Shown piece after piece: positions 32,007-40,905 of a DNA stretch of 40,905 nt. Origin of the DNA: Flavobacteriales bacterium UBA1937. Its GTDB lineage: Bacteria > Bacteroidota > Bacteroidia > Flavobacteriales > Weeksellaceae. The translations under genes and the position numbers were made by a program. The notes under the pieces are model-generated. The model had not been told where the DNA came from and ran no database searches. It worked only from the letters and a program-made list of their open reading frames with translations. The DNA lies in the NCBI GenBank assembly GCA_002337005.1, contig DDFD01000085.1, forward strand, positions 1 through 40,905. The letters are read 5' to 3'. Within the stretch, counting starts at the first letter, position 1. The number at the start of each line of letters is the position of its first letter.

Positions 32007-34037
32007 GTGGATTTAAAACGATTTTTTGATAAAGAAAGTACTGATGAACTTCTTGAGAGATATTTTTCTCTTAAGAACGAAACTCTTGACCTTCTTCCAC
32101 TTACTCATATTTTTCAAGCACTTCAGACAGAAAATATTCAAGATTTTTTAGAATATTTAAAATTAAATCCAGAGATTAAAACCAATTTGGTTTATTATAT
32201 CAAAAATGTTTTTAAGAATAGAACATTTAATTTATCATTAACCGAAGCCAATATTTTATCAGAAAGTGCTTTTGTACCTGAGCTTAGAAAGAGAACTCTA
32301 GCGAAATTTTTGCCTCCTGTAGAAGAAGAAAACACCATTTCTTCTGTGATTTCAGAAGTTTTTTTTCGTGACAAAGCAGATTTTAAATATATAAAGAATG
32401 TTCCTAAAAACCTTTCTCACGAACTTTTTAGAGTTTTAGAAATTGATGAACTCATCATTTTACCAAAAGTAAAGAAAGAACTCATTTTTTCAATGAACAT
32501 TCTGGCGTGGAGAGTGGTAGGTAATGCACTAGAAGTAGATGTGCTAAAGATGGCACCAGAGTACAAAGATTTTGACAATCCGTTTTTGGCTCTTCAAAAA
32601 GAGTTAGAAATTTTATTTCAAGATTTTCAAAAAGATAATTCTTTGACGCTCAATTCTAAAGATGCACATTACAAACAAATTAAAATTTATCTACAGCAAG
32701 GTTTCACTTTTGTGAACAAAGCTTTTAAAAATTCTTCTATCTATGGTATTTCTAGTAAAATAAACTTGGCATTGCTCAAGATTAGACAGCAATTGCAGAG
32801 AATTTCAGAAATATTAGAATTACTGATAATAGATAAGGAAATAGATGTTATTAAAAAGTCTATTAAATTGGTTACTAATATTTTAGATTATAAATCACAT
32901 AGAAATAACCTTAGAGATTTAATCTATGACAGTACCACACTGATGTCTCATCTCATCACTTCTCACACAGCCGAAACAGGTACTAATTACATTACAACGA
33001 CCAAAAAAGAATATTGGGTAATGCTTAAAAAAGCGAGTGGTGGTGGCATTATTGTAGGTGCTTTGTGTGTTCTGAAAATGTTATATGCTTATTTCCCAGG
33101 CAGTGATTTTTACCATGCTTTTTTATACTCTTTTAATTATGCCATGGGATTTATTATGATCTATTTAATGAATTTCACCTTAGCTACCAAACAACCAGCA
33201 ATGACGGCAGCTACTATGGCGCACGTAATTTCTGAGAAAAATGATAAGAAGAATTATTTAGAATTTGCACATTTGGTATCTAAATTATTCCGAAGTCAGT
33301 TTATAGCATTTGTAGGCAATGTTTTGTGGAGTTTTCCTGTAGCATTAGGAATTATATACGGATTAGAAGTACTTTTTGGGCAGAATTTTGCAGCTGGAGA
33401 TAAAGCGTCTAAATTGATATCAGATTTAGATCCTATTCATTCCAAAGCCCTTTTACACGCTTCTTTGGCAGGATTTTATTTATTTGTTTCTGGGGTTATT
33501 GCTGGTAATGTAGGCAATCGTTCGGTTTTTTATAAAATTCCTGAAAGGATAGAGAAAAATCCATACATCAAAAATGTTTTTGGAAAAAAGTTTGCTGAAG
33601 GTTTATCCAAATATTATTCTAAAAATTGGGCTGGAATTATGTCTAATTTTTGGTTGGGTATTTTTCTTGGTTCTACAGCTACAGTAGCGCATTTTTTTAA
33701 TTTAGATATAGATATTAGACATATCACTTTTGCGGCAGGTAATTTAGCATTAGGGCTTTATGGTAAAGAATTTTCGGTAGATTCTTCTACTTTTATATTG
33801 TCTTTTATTACTGTATTTTTAATTGGTTTCTGCAATTTTATTGTGAGTTTTGGGTTGTCTATGTTCTTGGCATTTAGGTCTAGGAAGGTAGAATTTGGCG
33901 AGGTAAAACAACTCAATATTCATATTTTAAAATATTTTCTTAAAAATCCTTTGATTTTTTTCTTGCCTATTCGTTCTAGTTTAGACGAGCGTTCTAATCA
34001 GTTGGTAGAAGAAACTACAAAACATACAAGTCATTAA
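32007..34037 (+). CDS. Gcr-type membrane protein (site-specific recombinase family by name only)
   Basis: The 676-residue protein is mostly soluble and helical up to about residue 340, then has about seven hydrophobic segments (GGGIIVGALCVLKMLYAYF, YAMGFIMIYLMNF, VLWSFPVALGIIYGL, ASLAGFYLFVSGVI, NFWLGIFLGSTATV, and two near 575-640). It fits the family long annotated as gonococcal site-specific recombinase Gcr. I see no tyrosine- or serine-recombinase motif, so the name is doubtful. The start is GTG at 32007, 4 bases after mtgA, which suggests a coupled envelope role. Its real function is unknown. Confidence 0.82.
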   Translation: MDLKRFFDKESTDELLERYFSLKNETLDLLPLTHIFQALQTENIQDFLEYLKLNPEIKTNLVYYIKNVFKNRTFNLSLTEANILSESAFVPELRKRTLAKFLPPVEEENTISSVISEVFFRDKADFKYIKNVPKNLSHELFRVLEIDELIILPKVKKELIFSMNILAWRVVGNALEVDVLKMAPEYKDFDNPFLALQKELEILFQDFQKDNSLTLNSKDAHYKQIKIYLQQGFTFVNKAFKNSSIYGISSKINLALLKIRQQLQRISEILELLIIDKEIDVIKKSIKLVTNILDYKSHRNNLRDLIYDSTTLMSHLITSHTAETGTNYITTTKKEYWVMLKKASGGGIIVGALCVLKMLYAYFPGSDFYHAFLYSFNYAMGFIMIYLMNFTLATKQPAMTAATMAHVISEKNDKKNYLEFAHLVSKLFRSQFIAFVGNVLWSFPVALGIIYGLEVLFGQNFAAGDKASKLISDLDPIHSKALLHASLAGFYLFVSGVIAGNVGNRSVFYKIPERIEKNPYIKNVFGKKFAEGLSKYYSKNWAGIMSNFWLGIFLGSTATVAHFFNLDIDIRHITFAAGNLALGLYGKEFSVDSSTFILSFITVFLIGFCNFIVSFGLSMFLAFRSRKVEFGEVKQLNIHILKYFLKNPLIFFLPIRSSLDERSNQLVEETTKHTSH

Positions 34038-34305
34038 ATTTTTCTACCCCAAATTCTTCTTGAAATTTTTTCAAAAAAAATGTTTTTTTCATTCTAAAAT
34101 CATTTCTAAGAAGGGCAGATTTTATCTTAATTTCTAAAATATTTTCCTTGAGGTTCACACTTTCTATTTCTTTAAAGAGTGTATAATCTAGATAGTCTTC
34201 TAAGAAATCCTTCACCTGTAGCGCCAATAGTTTATCTTCAAAACCATAAATTTTGGCAAAACTTTTCACCAATTCAGAACTTTGATATTCTCTTTTCTTT
34301 TTCAT
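34015..34305 (-). CDS. DUF721 (DciA-like) protein
   Basis: From the ATG at 34305 the product has 96 residues: MKKKREYQSSELVKSFAKIY, then ENILEIKIKSALLRNDFRMKK. This fits the short DUF721 proteins often found beside recF/gyrase genes; the larger relative DciA loads the replicative helicase, so a DNA-replication link is plausible. Its last 23 bases overlap the end of the convergent Gcr-type gene. The frame runs 24 bases further upstream through a GC-rich repeat-like string, so the ATG is preferred. Confidence 0.75.
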   Translation of the reverse strand: MKKKREYQSSELVKSFAKIYGFEDKLLALQVKDFLEDYLDYTLFKEIESVNLKENILEIKIKSALLRNDFRMKKTFFLKKFQEEFGVEKFNDLYVL

Positions 34306-34332
34306 GTCTTTGCGAGCGCAGCGAAGCAATCT
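34306..34332. repeat. GC-rich repeat-like string before the DUF721 gene
   Basis: CTTTGCGAGCGCAGCGAAGC with AATC after it is a palindrome-like string (TTGC and GCAA ends) I associate with widespread bacterial intergenic repeats; this is from memory. It lies between two minus-strand genes, directly before the DUF721 start codon. Confidence 0.4.
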
Positions 34333-34339
34333 ATTGTTT

Positions 34340-34774
34340 TTATAATTGAATTTCGTGAATAAAAAGGATTTTTGTTTTAGGATTCCAAAAATATTCAGAA
34401 CTTCCTTTAATGTAAATTTCAGAATTTTTTTCAGGCTTAAACCAATTAGGCTGTTTTATAATTTCTTCATTTTTATTTTTAAAAAATTTTTCTTCAATAT
34501 CATTATTGAGTGATGATTTAAAATTATTTAGTTCATTATTATTTTTAAAATCGTTCCACCAGGTTTCTGTAGATTTTATTTCAGCATATACTTCGTATTC
34601 CTTTGTCCAGTGCGCAGATTGCCAATATTTTCCATTTACTAATTTTATTTCTTTTGGTAGTTCATTGCCTGTCCATAATTCAAAAATTTCTTTTGGATTT
34701 TCAGAATTAATTTCCATACAACTAGTTAATATAACTGTGAAAAATAATAAAAATATGTATTTTAATTGTTTCAT
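34340..34774 (-). CDS. Hypothetical lipoprotein, 144 aa
   Basis: The signal MKQLKYIFLLFFTVILTSCM ends in a lipobox with Cys at residue 19. The mature part is polar and aromatic (YWQSAHWTKEYEVYAEI, TWWNDFKNNNELNNF, SSEYFWNPKTKILF). No family was recognised. It lies 70 bases after recF and 34 bases before the DUF721 gene on the same strand and may be read with them. Confidence 0.75.
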   Translation of the reverse strand: MKQLKYIFLLFFTVILTSCMEINSENPKEIFELWTGNELPKEIKLVNGKYWQSAHWTKEYEVYAEIKSTETWWNDFKNNNELNNFKSSLNNDIEEKFFKNKNEEIIKQPNWFKPEKNSEIYIKGSSEYFWNPKTKILFIHEIQL

Positions 34775-34844
34775 ATATTTTTATTTTTTAATATTTCTTT
34801 TACCAATAATGTACAAATACTTATTAAAATTCGTGCATTTGTGG

Positions 34845-35927
34845 CTAATTTATTTCAAAAATTTTCGACTCTTCATTAATCCTTTTCACCACAGATTCTG
34901 TACGTTCTTTATGTGTATCTGTAATAAAAATCTGCCCAAAATTTTGTTCATTTACCAATTCTATCAATTGCGAAACTCGGTTGTCATCTAATTTATCAAA
35001 AATATCATCGAGCAAAAGAATCGGGTTTTTATTCGTTATTTCTTTAATTCTTTTGATCTGAGCCAGTTTCAAAGCAATAAGAAACGATTTTTGTTGACCT
35101 TGACTCCCGAATTTTTTAATCAAATTTCCATTCATTTCGAAACGCAAATCATCTTTGTGAATTCCTTTTGAAGTGTAGGTTAACTGTCGGTCTTTTTCTA
35201 GGTTCTTTGTCAATAAATTCTCAAAATTGTCTTCATTCAAATCACTTTCATAGATTACAGTTACTTTTTCATTTCCTTCAGAAATAATGGTATAAAAGTG
35301 CTGAATAGTTGGCAAAATTGCTTCTACAAAAAATTGTCGTTTCTTGAAAATTTGAGTTCCGAATTTGTTAATAGGCTCATTATAAATTTCCAAAGAATCT
35401 ACATCAAAAGTTCTATTTTTCTGGAAATATTTCAACAAAGCATTTCTTTGTTGGAGCGTTTTCTGGTATTGAATAAGGTTAAAAAGATATTCAGAATCAG
35501 TCTGAGAAATCATTGCATCCAGAAATTTTCTACGGCTTTCGCCACCATCCGAAATAAGGTTTGCATCATATGGCGAAATCATCACACTTGGCAAAAAACC
35601 GATGTGGTCTGCCATTCTTTCGTAAGTTTTTTCGTTTTTTTTGATGATTTTTTTGGTCTCTTTTTGGAGTAAGATTTTAATAATATCGTTTTTTTCTTCA
35701 CCTTCAATTTCAGATTCTATGCTGAAAAAGTTTTCATCTTCTTTAATGTTTTGAAAATCAGAATTTCCCAAAAAACTTTTCCCCATAGAAATATAGTGAA
35801 GAGCATCTAGGATATTGGTTTTTCCAGCGCCATTGTTCCCAACAAAACAATTAATTTCTGAAGAAAAATCGAATGATTTTTCGGGATGATTTTTAAAATT
35901 GATGATTTTTAAGTTTTTAACGAACAT
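34845..35927 (-). CDS. recF: DNA replication and repair protein RecF
   Basis: RecF is an SMC-like ATPase that helps load RecA at single-strand gaps. The 360-residue protein has the Walker A motif GNNGAGKTN (30-38), a signature region near SQGQQKSFLIALKL and the Walker B/D-loop LLLDDIFDKLDDNR, ending in a His switch (ITDTHKER). The length is normal. Its ATG directly follows the stop codon of the UbiA-like gene upstream, so translation is coupled. DnaA and gyrase genes, its usual partners in other phyla, are not in the window. Confidence 0.97.
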   Translation of the reverse strand: MFVKNLKIINFKNHPEKSFDFSSEINCFVGNNGAGKTNILDALHYISMGKSFLGNSDFQNIKEDENFFSIESEIEGEEKNDIIKILLQKETKKIIKKNEKTYERMADHIGFLPSVMISPYDANLISDGGESRRKFLDAMISQTDSEYLFNLIQYQKTLQQRNALLKYFQKNRTFDVDSLEIYNEPINKFGTQIFKKRQFFVEAILPTIQHFYTIISEGNEKVTVIYESDLNEDNFENLLTKNLEKDRQLTYTSKGIHKDDLRFEMNGNLIKKFGSQGQQKSFLIALKLAQIKRIKEITNKNPILLLDDIFDKLDDNRVSQLIELVNEQNFGQIFITDTHKERTESVVKRINEESKIFEIN

Positions 35928-36677
35928 TTAGCAAAAATACTTCAATAAAATGAGAATTAAAAACGGCAAAGCACTCAAACTTTCCAATAAAAAAGAATAG
36001 TACCAATCTGGTCTTTTTTGTGAAGAAAAATAACTCAAAATAATGCCGAAAATTAAAGTTATAATATAAGCAATCACAAAATGTAATTTCAAAAATTGTA
36101 CTGCTAAAACTGAACTAATGATGAGAAAAACATAACTCAAATATTTAGTGTTTTTAACTCCAAGAACTTTAGGCAAAGTAGGGAATTGGTCTCTTTCTAG
36201 ATCTCTAATTTCAAACGGAAATGTAATTCCTGAAATAAAGAAAAAGATAATCAAAAACCATTCTAAATGAAAATGTTTTAACGGCAGCCAAACCAAACTC
36301 ATCGCCCAAACAAATCCTACATAAAAAGTTTTAATTAAAGAAAATTCTCTTAGATTTATTTTGAAAAAATTAGCATTATACAAGCTTCCTAATAGCAATA
36401 TAATGAGCCATTTAAAGAAAAATTCGAAATTCAAAAATTTAAAAATTAAAAAAAAGATGATGGCAAATCCAACCAAATTCATGAAAATAGCATCTTTCTT
36501 TTTATGAAATACAGTGAAGATATATCCGTTCCAAAAAGTAAGAAAAAGTATAATTGCCAGAGAGTTTTGGTAAGATTCTTGCTCTTTCAGAACGAAAATA
36601 CCCAATAAAGTGGCGCAGAAAGAAACATAAAACTGCGATTTTATGACCAGTTTTTTTAGTACATTTATACAATTCAT
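35928..36677 (-). CDS. UbiA-like prenyltransferase family membrane protein
   Basis: The 249-residue protein has about seven to eight hydrophobic helices. A UbiA-type second aspartate motif is visible as FEIRDLERDQFPTLPKVLG (Asp159, Asp163), the usual DxxxD with the TLP-G tail. The first motif (NDxxDxxxD in active enzymes) is reduced to NGYIF near residue 50. UbiA enzymes move isoprenoid chains to aromatic acceptors; with the first motif weakened, activity is uncertain. It ends exactly where recF begins. Confidence 0.72.
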   Translation of the reverse strand: MNCINVLKKLVIKSQFYVSFCATLLGIFVLKEQESYQNSLAIILFLTFWNGYIFTVFHKKKDAIFMNLVGFAIIFFLIFKFLNFEFFFKWLIILLLGSLYNANFFKINLREFSLIKTFYVGFVWAMSLVWLPLKHFHLEWFLIIFFFISGITFPFEIRDLERDQFPTLPKVLGVKNTKYLSYVFLIISSVLAVQFLKLHFVIAYIITLIFGIILSYFSSQKRPDWYYSFLLESLSALPFLILILLKYFC

Positions 36678-36695
36678 TTTTCAAAAATAAAGTTT

Positions 36696-39600
36696 ATGAA
36701 AAACTTAACCAAAATCTTATTCATTTTTACTCTAATTTGTTTTTTTTCATCAATGAAAGCACAAAACTATTACGATACACAGTGGAAAAAAATTGCAGAT
36801 AATTATTCCAAAGGCACTTATAAAAGCAATCTGCCGCTCATTTTAGATATTCAAAATCGAGCAATCAAAGAAGATAATGCTATTCAGTTAATTAAATCTT
36901 TGAAAGCAGAATTTAGCATTGTGAATCAAACGCAAGATGATACCAAAAACGATGCAGCTTCTCAGTTTTTCAAAAAATTAGAATCTTTTGACCAAAAGTT
37001 GAGCGGCGAAAATAAATTGGTTTTCAATGTTTTGTTAGGAGATTTTTTTAATGATTATTACAGCCAAAATCAGTGGAAAATCAACCAAAGAACCAATATC
37101 AGCAACCAAGATTTTGCCCAAATTGAAACCTGGAGTAAATTGGATTTTAAAAATTTCTTTACCCAACATTTTACCAAGCTAGAAAAACAAAACGTTGTAC
37201 TACAAAGTATTAAAACCGCAAAATATGTAGAAATTTTTAACCAAACCGAAAATATAGACTATTTTCCTAGTTTTTATGATTATAATGCGTTGAAAAACAT
37301 TGATTTTCTCAAAAATTCTAACTTTTTTACTAAGAATGAACTCAAAGAAAACCAATCCAAAGTTTCCGATATTTATCAATCAGTCATCGCTAGAAATACT
37401 GGGAATTCTAAACTGTATTTCGAACATCAAAAGTTAAATACAGATTGCGCTTCTACCCAATGTAAAAACAAACAAGAGCAACTTTTGGCATTGTATAATT
37501 CTTCTACAGAAGGCGATTATAAGGTAGTAATTGCACAGGAACTCATCTCTGATTTACAAAATAAACAAAAATTTGAAGAAGCTCTTTGTTGGATTGATAA
37601 AGTAAAAAAAGCCTACCCGAAATCTCCATTTTTAGAAAATATCAAGAATCAAGAAAATCAGATTCTACAGCCAATTCTTACCGTAAATTTCGAGCAAAAT
37701 ACCGTTTCTAACAAGCCTATTCATTTGGCAGCAAACTATAAAAATACTTCAGAATTTTCCTTGAATATTTATGAGGTGAAAGATGATTACCAAGGTTTTA
37801 TGAAATATATTACCAACTCTTGGCAAAAAGAAAATTTCACCAATCTTAAAAAATCTTTGGTAAGGAAAGAAAGCTACAATTTGCCAACAACTAAAGATTA
37901 TAAAACGCACAAAACTTCGGTAGAACTAAAACCACTCCCTTCCGGAATTTATGTAGGAGAATATTTGGTAGAAGGAAAAGTACAAGGTAATTTTTACTTT
38001 ATTGCCAGTCAATCTAGAATTATTTATCAAAAGAAAAATGATTTTTCGTCTGTAAAAGATGAGTTGAAATTAGTGAATCGTGATAATGGTAAAATTTTGC
38101 CAAAAGAGAATTTAGAATTTTATGAATTTGCAAACTACAAACTTTCACCAAAAGTAATTCTCAATAGTAATGAAGTGGCGGTTTTCAAAATTCCAGAAAA
38201 TTTGCAAAAAGAATATTACCGCTCGTTTTTGGTTCGCCAACCGAAAACCAACGATTTTAATATTTTGCAAATCTATGGAAATCAGTATTATAATGAGCAA
38301 AAAAATGATTTCAAAAAACAAGCTCAGATATTCTTAGACAGAGCAATCTACAGACCAGGACAAACGGTTTATTATAAAGTAATTGTAACCAATCTCGACC
38401 AGCAAAAAGAAACAGTATTAGCCAATCAAGAATTAGAAATTAAACTTTTTGATGTAAATGGTGAAGAAATTTCTAAACAAAAAAATAAAACCAACGAATT
38501 TGGTTCTTTTAATGGAAGTTTTACTTTGCCTCAAGGTAAATTAAATGGTGAGTTTTCTTTAAGAATTGACGATTTTAGCATAGATGCTTATAAGGATTTT
38601 CGTGTAGAAGAATACAAACGTCCAAAATTTGAAGTTGAATTCGAACCTCTGAAAGAAGAATACAAGTATGGACAAACCATTGAACTGAAGGGAAAAGCGA
38701 TGATGTTTTCAGGTGTTCCGTTGAGTAATTCTACGGTAAAATATGAAATCAAAAAACAAAACATCAGATGGAGATATTTCTGGTGGTATCCTCGTGGAAA
38801 TGACAACGAAAATTCTATTCTTGGTGAAGCCAAAACCAACGAAAAAGGTGAATTTACCATAAAACTAGATCTTAAAAAAGATGAAAATTTAGAAGGAATT
38901 CAGGTAGATAATTATCAAGTTAATGCCTCGGTTACAGATATTAACGGAGAAACGCAATCTGCCGAAACCAACGTAAAAGTAGCTTCAGTTTCGCATTATA
39001 TAGAAGTTTCTGATGCCAAGGAAAATTATTTTTCTGATGAAAATCTAAAATTAACGGTGGCAACAAAAAATTATGACGGACAAAATCTGAAAAAACCGTA
39101 CACCGCAAAATTATCATCCCTTAAATCCGAGGGAAGAATTTTCAGAAATAACTTCGAAAGTCAAATTCAAGATCTTCCAGTTTTGAGTAAAGAAGTTTTT
39201 GTACAAAAATTCCCGAATGATTATTTTGATAAATCGGAGAAAGAATTCAAACCAATTCAAACTATTTCAAACAAAATCGAACAAAGTCAAACATTAGAAA
39301 TTGGCAAGCTTCCAGCAGGAAAATATCAACTCGAACTCTTCAATGTCGAAGGAAAAGACACCATCAAAACCGAGAAATTTTTTGAAGTTTTTGATAAAGC
39401 CAAACTTACCGAAAACCAAAAACCTTTCTTGAAAGTTCTTGCTGAAAAAACAGAACTGAAAAGAACCGAAAAAGCTACATTCTACGTATATTCTGCTATT
39501 CCAAATGCTTTGGTTAATATTTATGTTCAAAACGGAGACGGTGAAACGATTTTTGAACAAAAAACCATTAAAAATGGCGTTTTGGTTTATGAAACTTCAC

Positions 39601-40905
39601 TCCCTAAAGATGAGAGCATCAATCAGTTGAACGTTCAGTTTCAGTTGGTAGCGTATAATGATGTGCAGACGGTTTCTGAAGACATTAGCATTTTATCAGA
39701 CAAAAAACCTTTAAAAATAGAATTGGTAACATTTAGAGATAAATTGCAACCTAATTCTAAAGAAAAATGGACAGTAAAAATTTCTGGTGAAGACAAAGAA
39801 AAAGTAACTGCCGAAGTTTTGGCGAATATGTATGATCAATCTTTGGATCAATTTGCAGCCAATTCTTATTCTTGGCAAAAAATATACAACAGACCTTTTT
39901 ATGTGTCTCAGTATTTTGTGAATGATGGTTTACAACAAGTGAATTACAACAAAAGATTAAAATATTTTGGATACAAAGGCGTACAAATCCCTGATTTTAA
40001 TTGGTTTGATGGTGGAATTACTTATCGATTAAGAGGAAGAGCTAATGGAGTTGTTACTGAATCAATGGTTGTTCCAGAACCAACTAGAGCTCCTAAAGTT
40101 GAATATTCTGTAGCTCCTGCTGCAATGGCTAAAATGGAATCTGTTTCCGATGCTATGTATGGAAATAGAAAAGTTGACTCTATAAAAACAAAAGAAATCG
40201 ATGAGGTAATTACAACAAGTAAAAAAGATTTAGACAAAATCCCAGTTCGTCAAAATCTCAACGAAACTGCATTTTTCTATCCGAATTTAATGACCGACAA
40301 AGACGGAAATGTATCATTTGAATTTACTTCTCCAGAAGCTTTGACGCAATGGAAACTGATGTTTTTAGCACACACCAAAGATGCACAGGCTGCAACGTTA
40401 GAAAAAACTGTCGTTACACAAAAAGAATTTTCTGTAACGCCGAATTATCCTAGATTTTTACGTGAAGGCGATGAATTGATTTTCAAATCAAAATTGAGCA
40501 ATTTAACGACTTTACCACTCAATGGTTTTGCGAAATTGCAAATTTTAGATGCTTTCACCAATGAAGATATTACCGAAAAATTTGGCATTAACCAGTTGAA
40601 TGCAGCTGCTGGTTATAATGTAGAACAAGCATTTACACTTAATGCTAACGGAAGTACAATGGTTCAATGGAATGTAAAAATTCCGAATGGTGTTTCATCC
40701 ATTATCATTAAAAATGTAGCAAAAGCAGGAGAATTTTCTGATGGTGAACAAAAAGCAATTGCCGTTTTACCAAATAGAATGCTGGTTACCGATGCCGTTC
40801 CCGTTTTTGTAAAAGAAGGACAAACCAAAACCTTTGTTTTAGAAAATTTGAAATCAAACAAATCTCAAACCATTTCAAACGTTTCAAACACATTAGAACT
40901 CACCA
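36696..40905 (+). CDS. Alpha-2-macroglobulin family protein (partial, cut by window end)
   Basis: The open frame from ATG 36696 has a signal peptide (cleavage near MKAQNYY, residue 22) and runs to the window edge with at least 1403 residues and no stop. Large beta-sandwich (MG-type) repeats fill it: IYRPGQTVYYKVIVTNLDQ (about residue 550), YKYGQTIELKGKAMMFSGVP, YFSDENLKLTVATKNYDG and FYVYSAIPNALVNIYVQNG. The start of the A2M domain, TSPEALTQWKLMFLAHTKDA, is near residue 1210. Bacterial A2Ms trap proteases in the periplasm or at the surface. The thioester CGEQ site would lie beyond the window, so its presence is not tested. Transcription is divergent from the UbiA-like gene. Confidence 0.9.
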   Translation, partial: MKNLTKILFIFTLICFFSSMKAQNYYDTQWKKIADNYSKGTYKSNLPLILDIQNRAIKEDNAIQLIKSLKAEFSIVNQTQDDTKNDAASQFFKKLESFDQKLSGENKLVFNVLLGDFFNDYYSQNQWKINQRTNISNQDFAQIETWSKLDFKNFFTQHFTKLEKQNVVLQSIKTAKYVEIFNQTENIDYFPSFYDYNALKNIDFLKNSNFFTKNELKENQSKVSDIYQSVIARNTGNSKLYFEHQKLNTDCASTQCKNKQEQLLALYNSSTEGDYKVVIAQELISDLQNKQKFEEALCWIDKVKKAYPKSPFLENIKNQENQILQPILTVNFEQNTVSNKPIHLAANYKNTSEFSLNIYEVKDDYQGFMKYITNSWQKENFTNLKKSLVRKESYNLPTTKDYKTHKTSVELKPLPSGIYVGEYLVEGKVQGNFYFIASQSRIIYQKKNDFSSVKDELKLVNRDNGKILPKENLEFYEFANYKLSPKVILNSNEVAVFKIPENLQKEYYRSFLVRQPKTNDFNILQIYGNQYYNEQKNDFKKQAQIFLDRAIYRPGQTVYYKVIVTNLDQQKETVLANQELEIKLFDVNGEEISKQKNKTNEFGSFNGSFTLPQGKLNGEFSLRIDDFSIDAYKDFRVEEYKRPKFEVEFEPLKEEYKYGQTIELKGKAMMFSGVPLSNSTVKYEIKKQNIRWRYFWWYPRGNDNENSILGEAKTNEKGEFTIKLDLKKDENLEGIQVDNYQVNASVTDINGETQSAETNVKVASVSHYIEVSDAKENYFSDENLKLTVATKNYDGQNLKKPYTAKLSSLKSEGRIFRNNFESQIQDLPVLSKEVFVQKFPNDYFDKSEKEFKPIQTISNKIEQSQTLEIGKLPAGKYQLELFNVEGKDTIKTEKFFEVFDKAKLTENQKPFLKVLAEKTELKRTEKATFYVYSAIPNALVNIYVQNGDGETIFEQKTIKNGVLVYETSLPKDESINQLNVQFQLVAYNDVQTVSEDISILSDKKPLKIELVTFRDKLQPNSKEKWTVKISGEDKEKVTAEVLANMYDQSLDQFAANSYSWQKIYNRPFYVSQYFVNDGLQQVNYNKRLKYFGYKGVQIPDFNWFDGGITYRLRGRANGVVTESMVVPEPTRAPKVEYSVAPAAMAKMESVSDAMYGNRKVDSIKTKEIDEVITTSKKDLDKIPVRQNLNETAFFYPNLMTDKDGNVSFEFTSPEALTQWKLMFLAHTKDAQAATLEKTVVTQKEFSVTPNYPRFLREGDELIFKSKLSNLTTLPLNGFAKLQILDAFTNEDITEKFGINQLNAAAGYNVEQAFTLNANGSTMVQWNVKIPNGVSSIIIKNVAKAGEFSDGEQKAIAVLPNRMLVTDAVPVFVKEGQTKTFVLENLKSNKSQTISNVSNTLELT

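Noticed and set aside
32007..34037. Mobile-element integrase suggested by the family name recombinase
   Set aside because: No catalytic motif and several membrane segments; nothing nearby looks like a mobile element.
38588..38860. Minus-strand frames inside the alpha-2-macroglobulin gene
   Set aside because: They oppose a continuous long frame with family features; no independent support.

Overview
The window reads as AT-rich chromosomal DNA of a flavobacterium, most likely from the Chryseobacterium/Cloacibacterium/Riemerella side of the Bacteroidota. The evidence is repeated matches to the Bacteroidota promoter core TAnnTTTG (some with an upstream TTG), absence of Shine-Dalgarno runs, many short lipoproteins with an F-S-C type lipobox, and typical family members (monomeric isocitrate dehydrogenase, N-acyl-ornithine transcarbamylase, Gcr-type membrane protein). 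The species cannot be fixed from the sequence alone. No phage, CRISPR array, rRNA or intact insertion sequence was seen.

Layout. 1-2 kb: an ECF sigma factor overlapping a multi-pass membrane protein, then a small unknown protein. 2-5 kb: monomeric NADP isocitrate dehydrogenase (minus strand) divergent from thiol peroxidase Tpx. 5-8.6 kb: a Crp/Fnr-type regulator followed by a compact plus-strand run of small proteins (two SRPBCC, VOC, DoxX-like, alpha/beta hydrolase, NTF2-like lipoprotein), which looks like a small detoxification or stress module. 8.6-13.2 kb: a lipoprotein, a J-domain protein with a C-terminal anchor, and glycine dehydrogenase GcvP. 13.2-16.4 kb (minus strand): a two-motif aspartyl-protease-like protein, an XRE regulator with a membrane tail, and a RelA/SpoT-domain gene broken by one frameshift in a run of eight A and bounded by an imperfect inverted repeat.

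16.4-25.3 kb is an arginine biosynthesis cluster: GNAT (probable N-acylglutamate synthase), argG, argC, argD, argF', argB, argE-type deacylase and argH, all on the plus strand. The transcarbamylase carries Val at position 90, where the N-succinylornithine enzyme has Pro and the N-acetylornithine enzyme has Glu, so the route probably uses succinylated intermediates. Three intergenic gaps inside the cluster are filled with hairpins and repeats. An Lrp/AsnC regulator faces the end of argH.

25.9-32 kb: a lipoprotein, a dGTPase-type HD hydrolase, an SPFH/band-7 protein, two lipoproteins (one PEGA), tRNA-Arg(ACG), an orphan metal-chelate binding lipoprotein and the peptidoglycan transglycosylase MtgA followed by a Gcr-type membrane protein. 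34-36.7 kb (minus strand): UbiA-like membrane protein, recF, a lipoprotein and a DUF721 protein. From 36.7 kb to the end is the first part of a very large alpha-2-macroglobulin-like secreted protein, cut by the window edge.

Four start codons were moved to internal ATGs (tpx, GNAT, argH, DUF721) and two more trimmed (aspartyl-protease-like protein, ABC-binding lipoprotein), because the longer versions begin at TTG or other rare codons, inside promoter cores, or across a tRNA. The most interesting items are the frameshifted RelA/SpoT island, the predicted succinyl-type arginine pathway, and the structured intergenic elements inside the arginine cluster.
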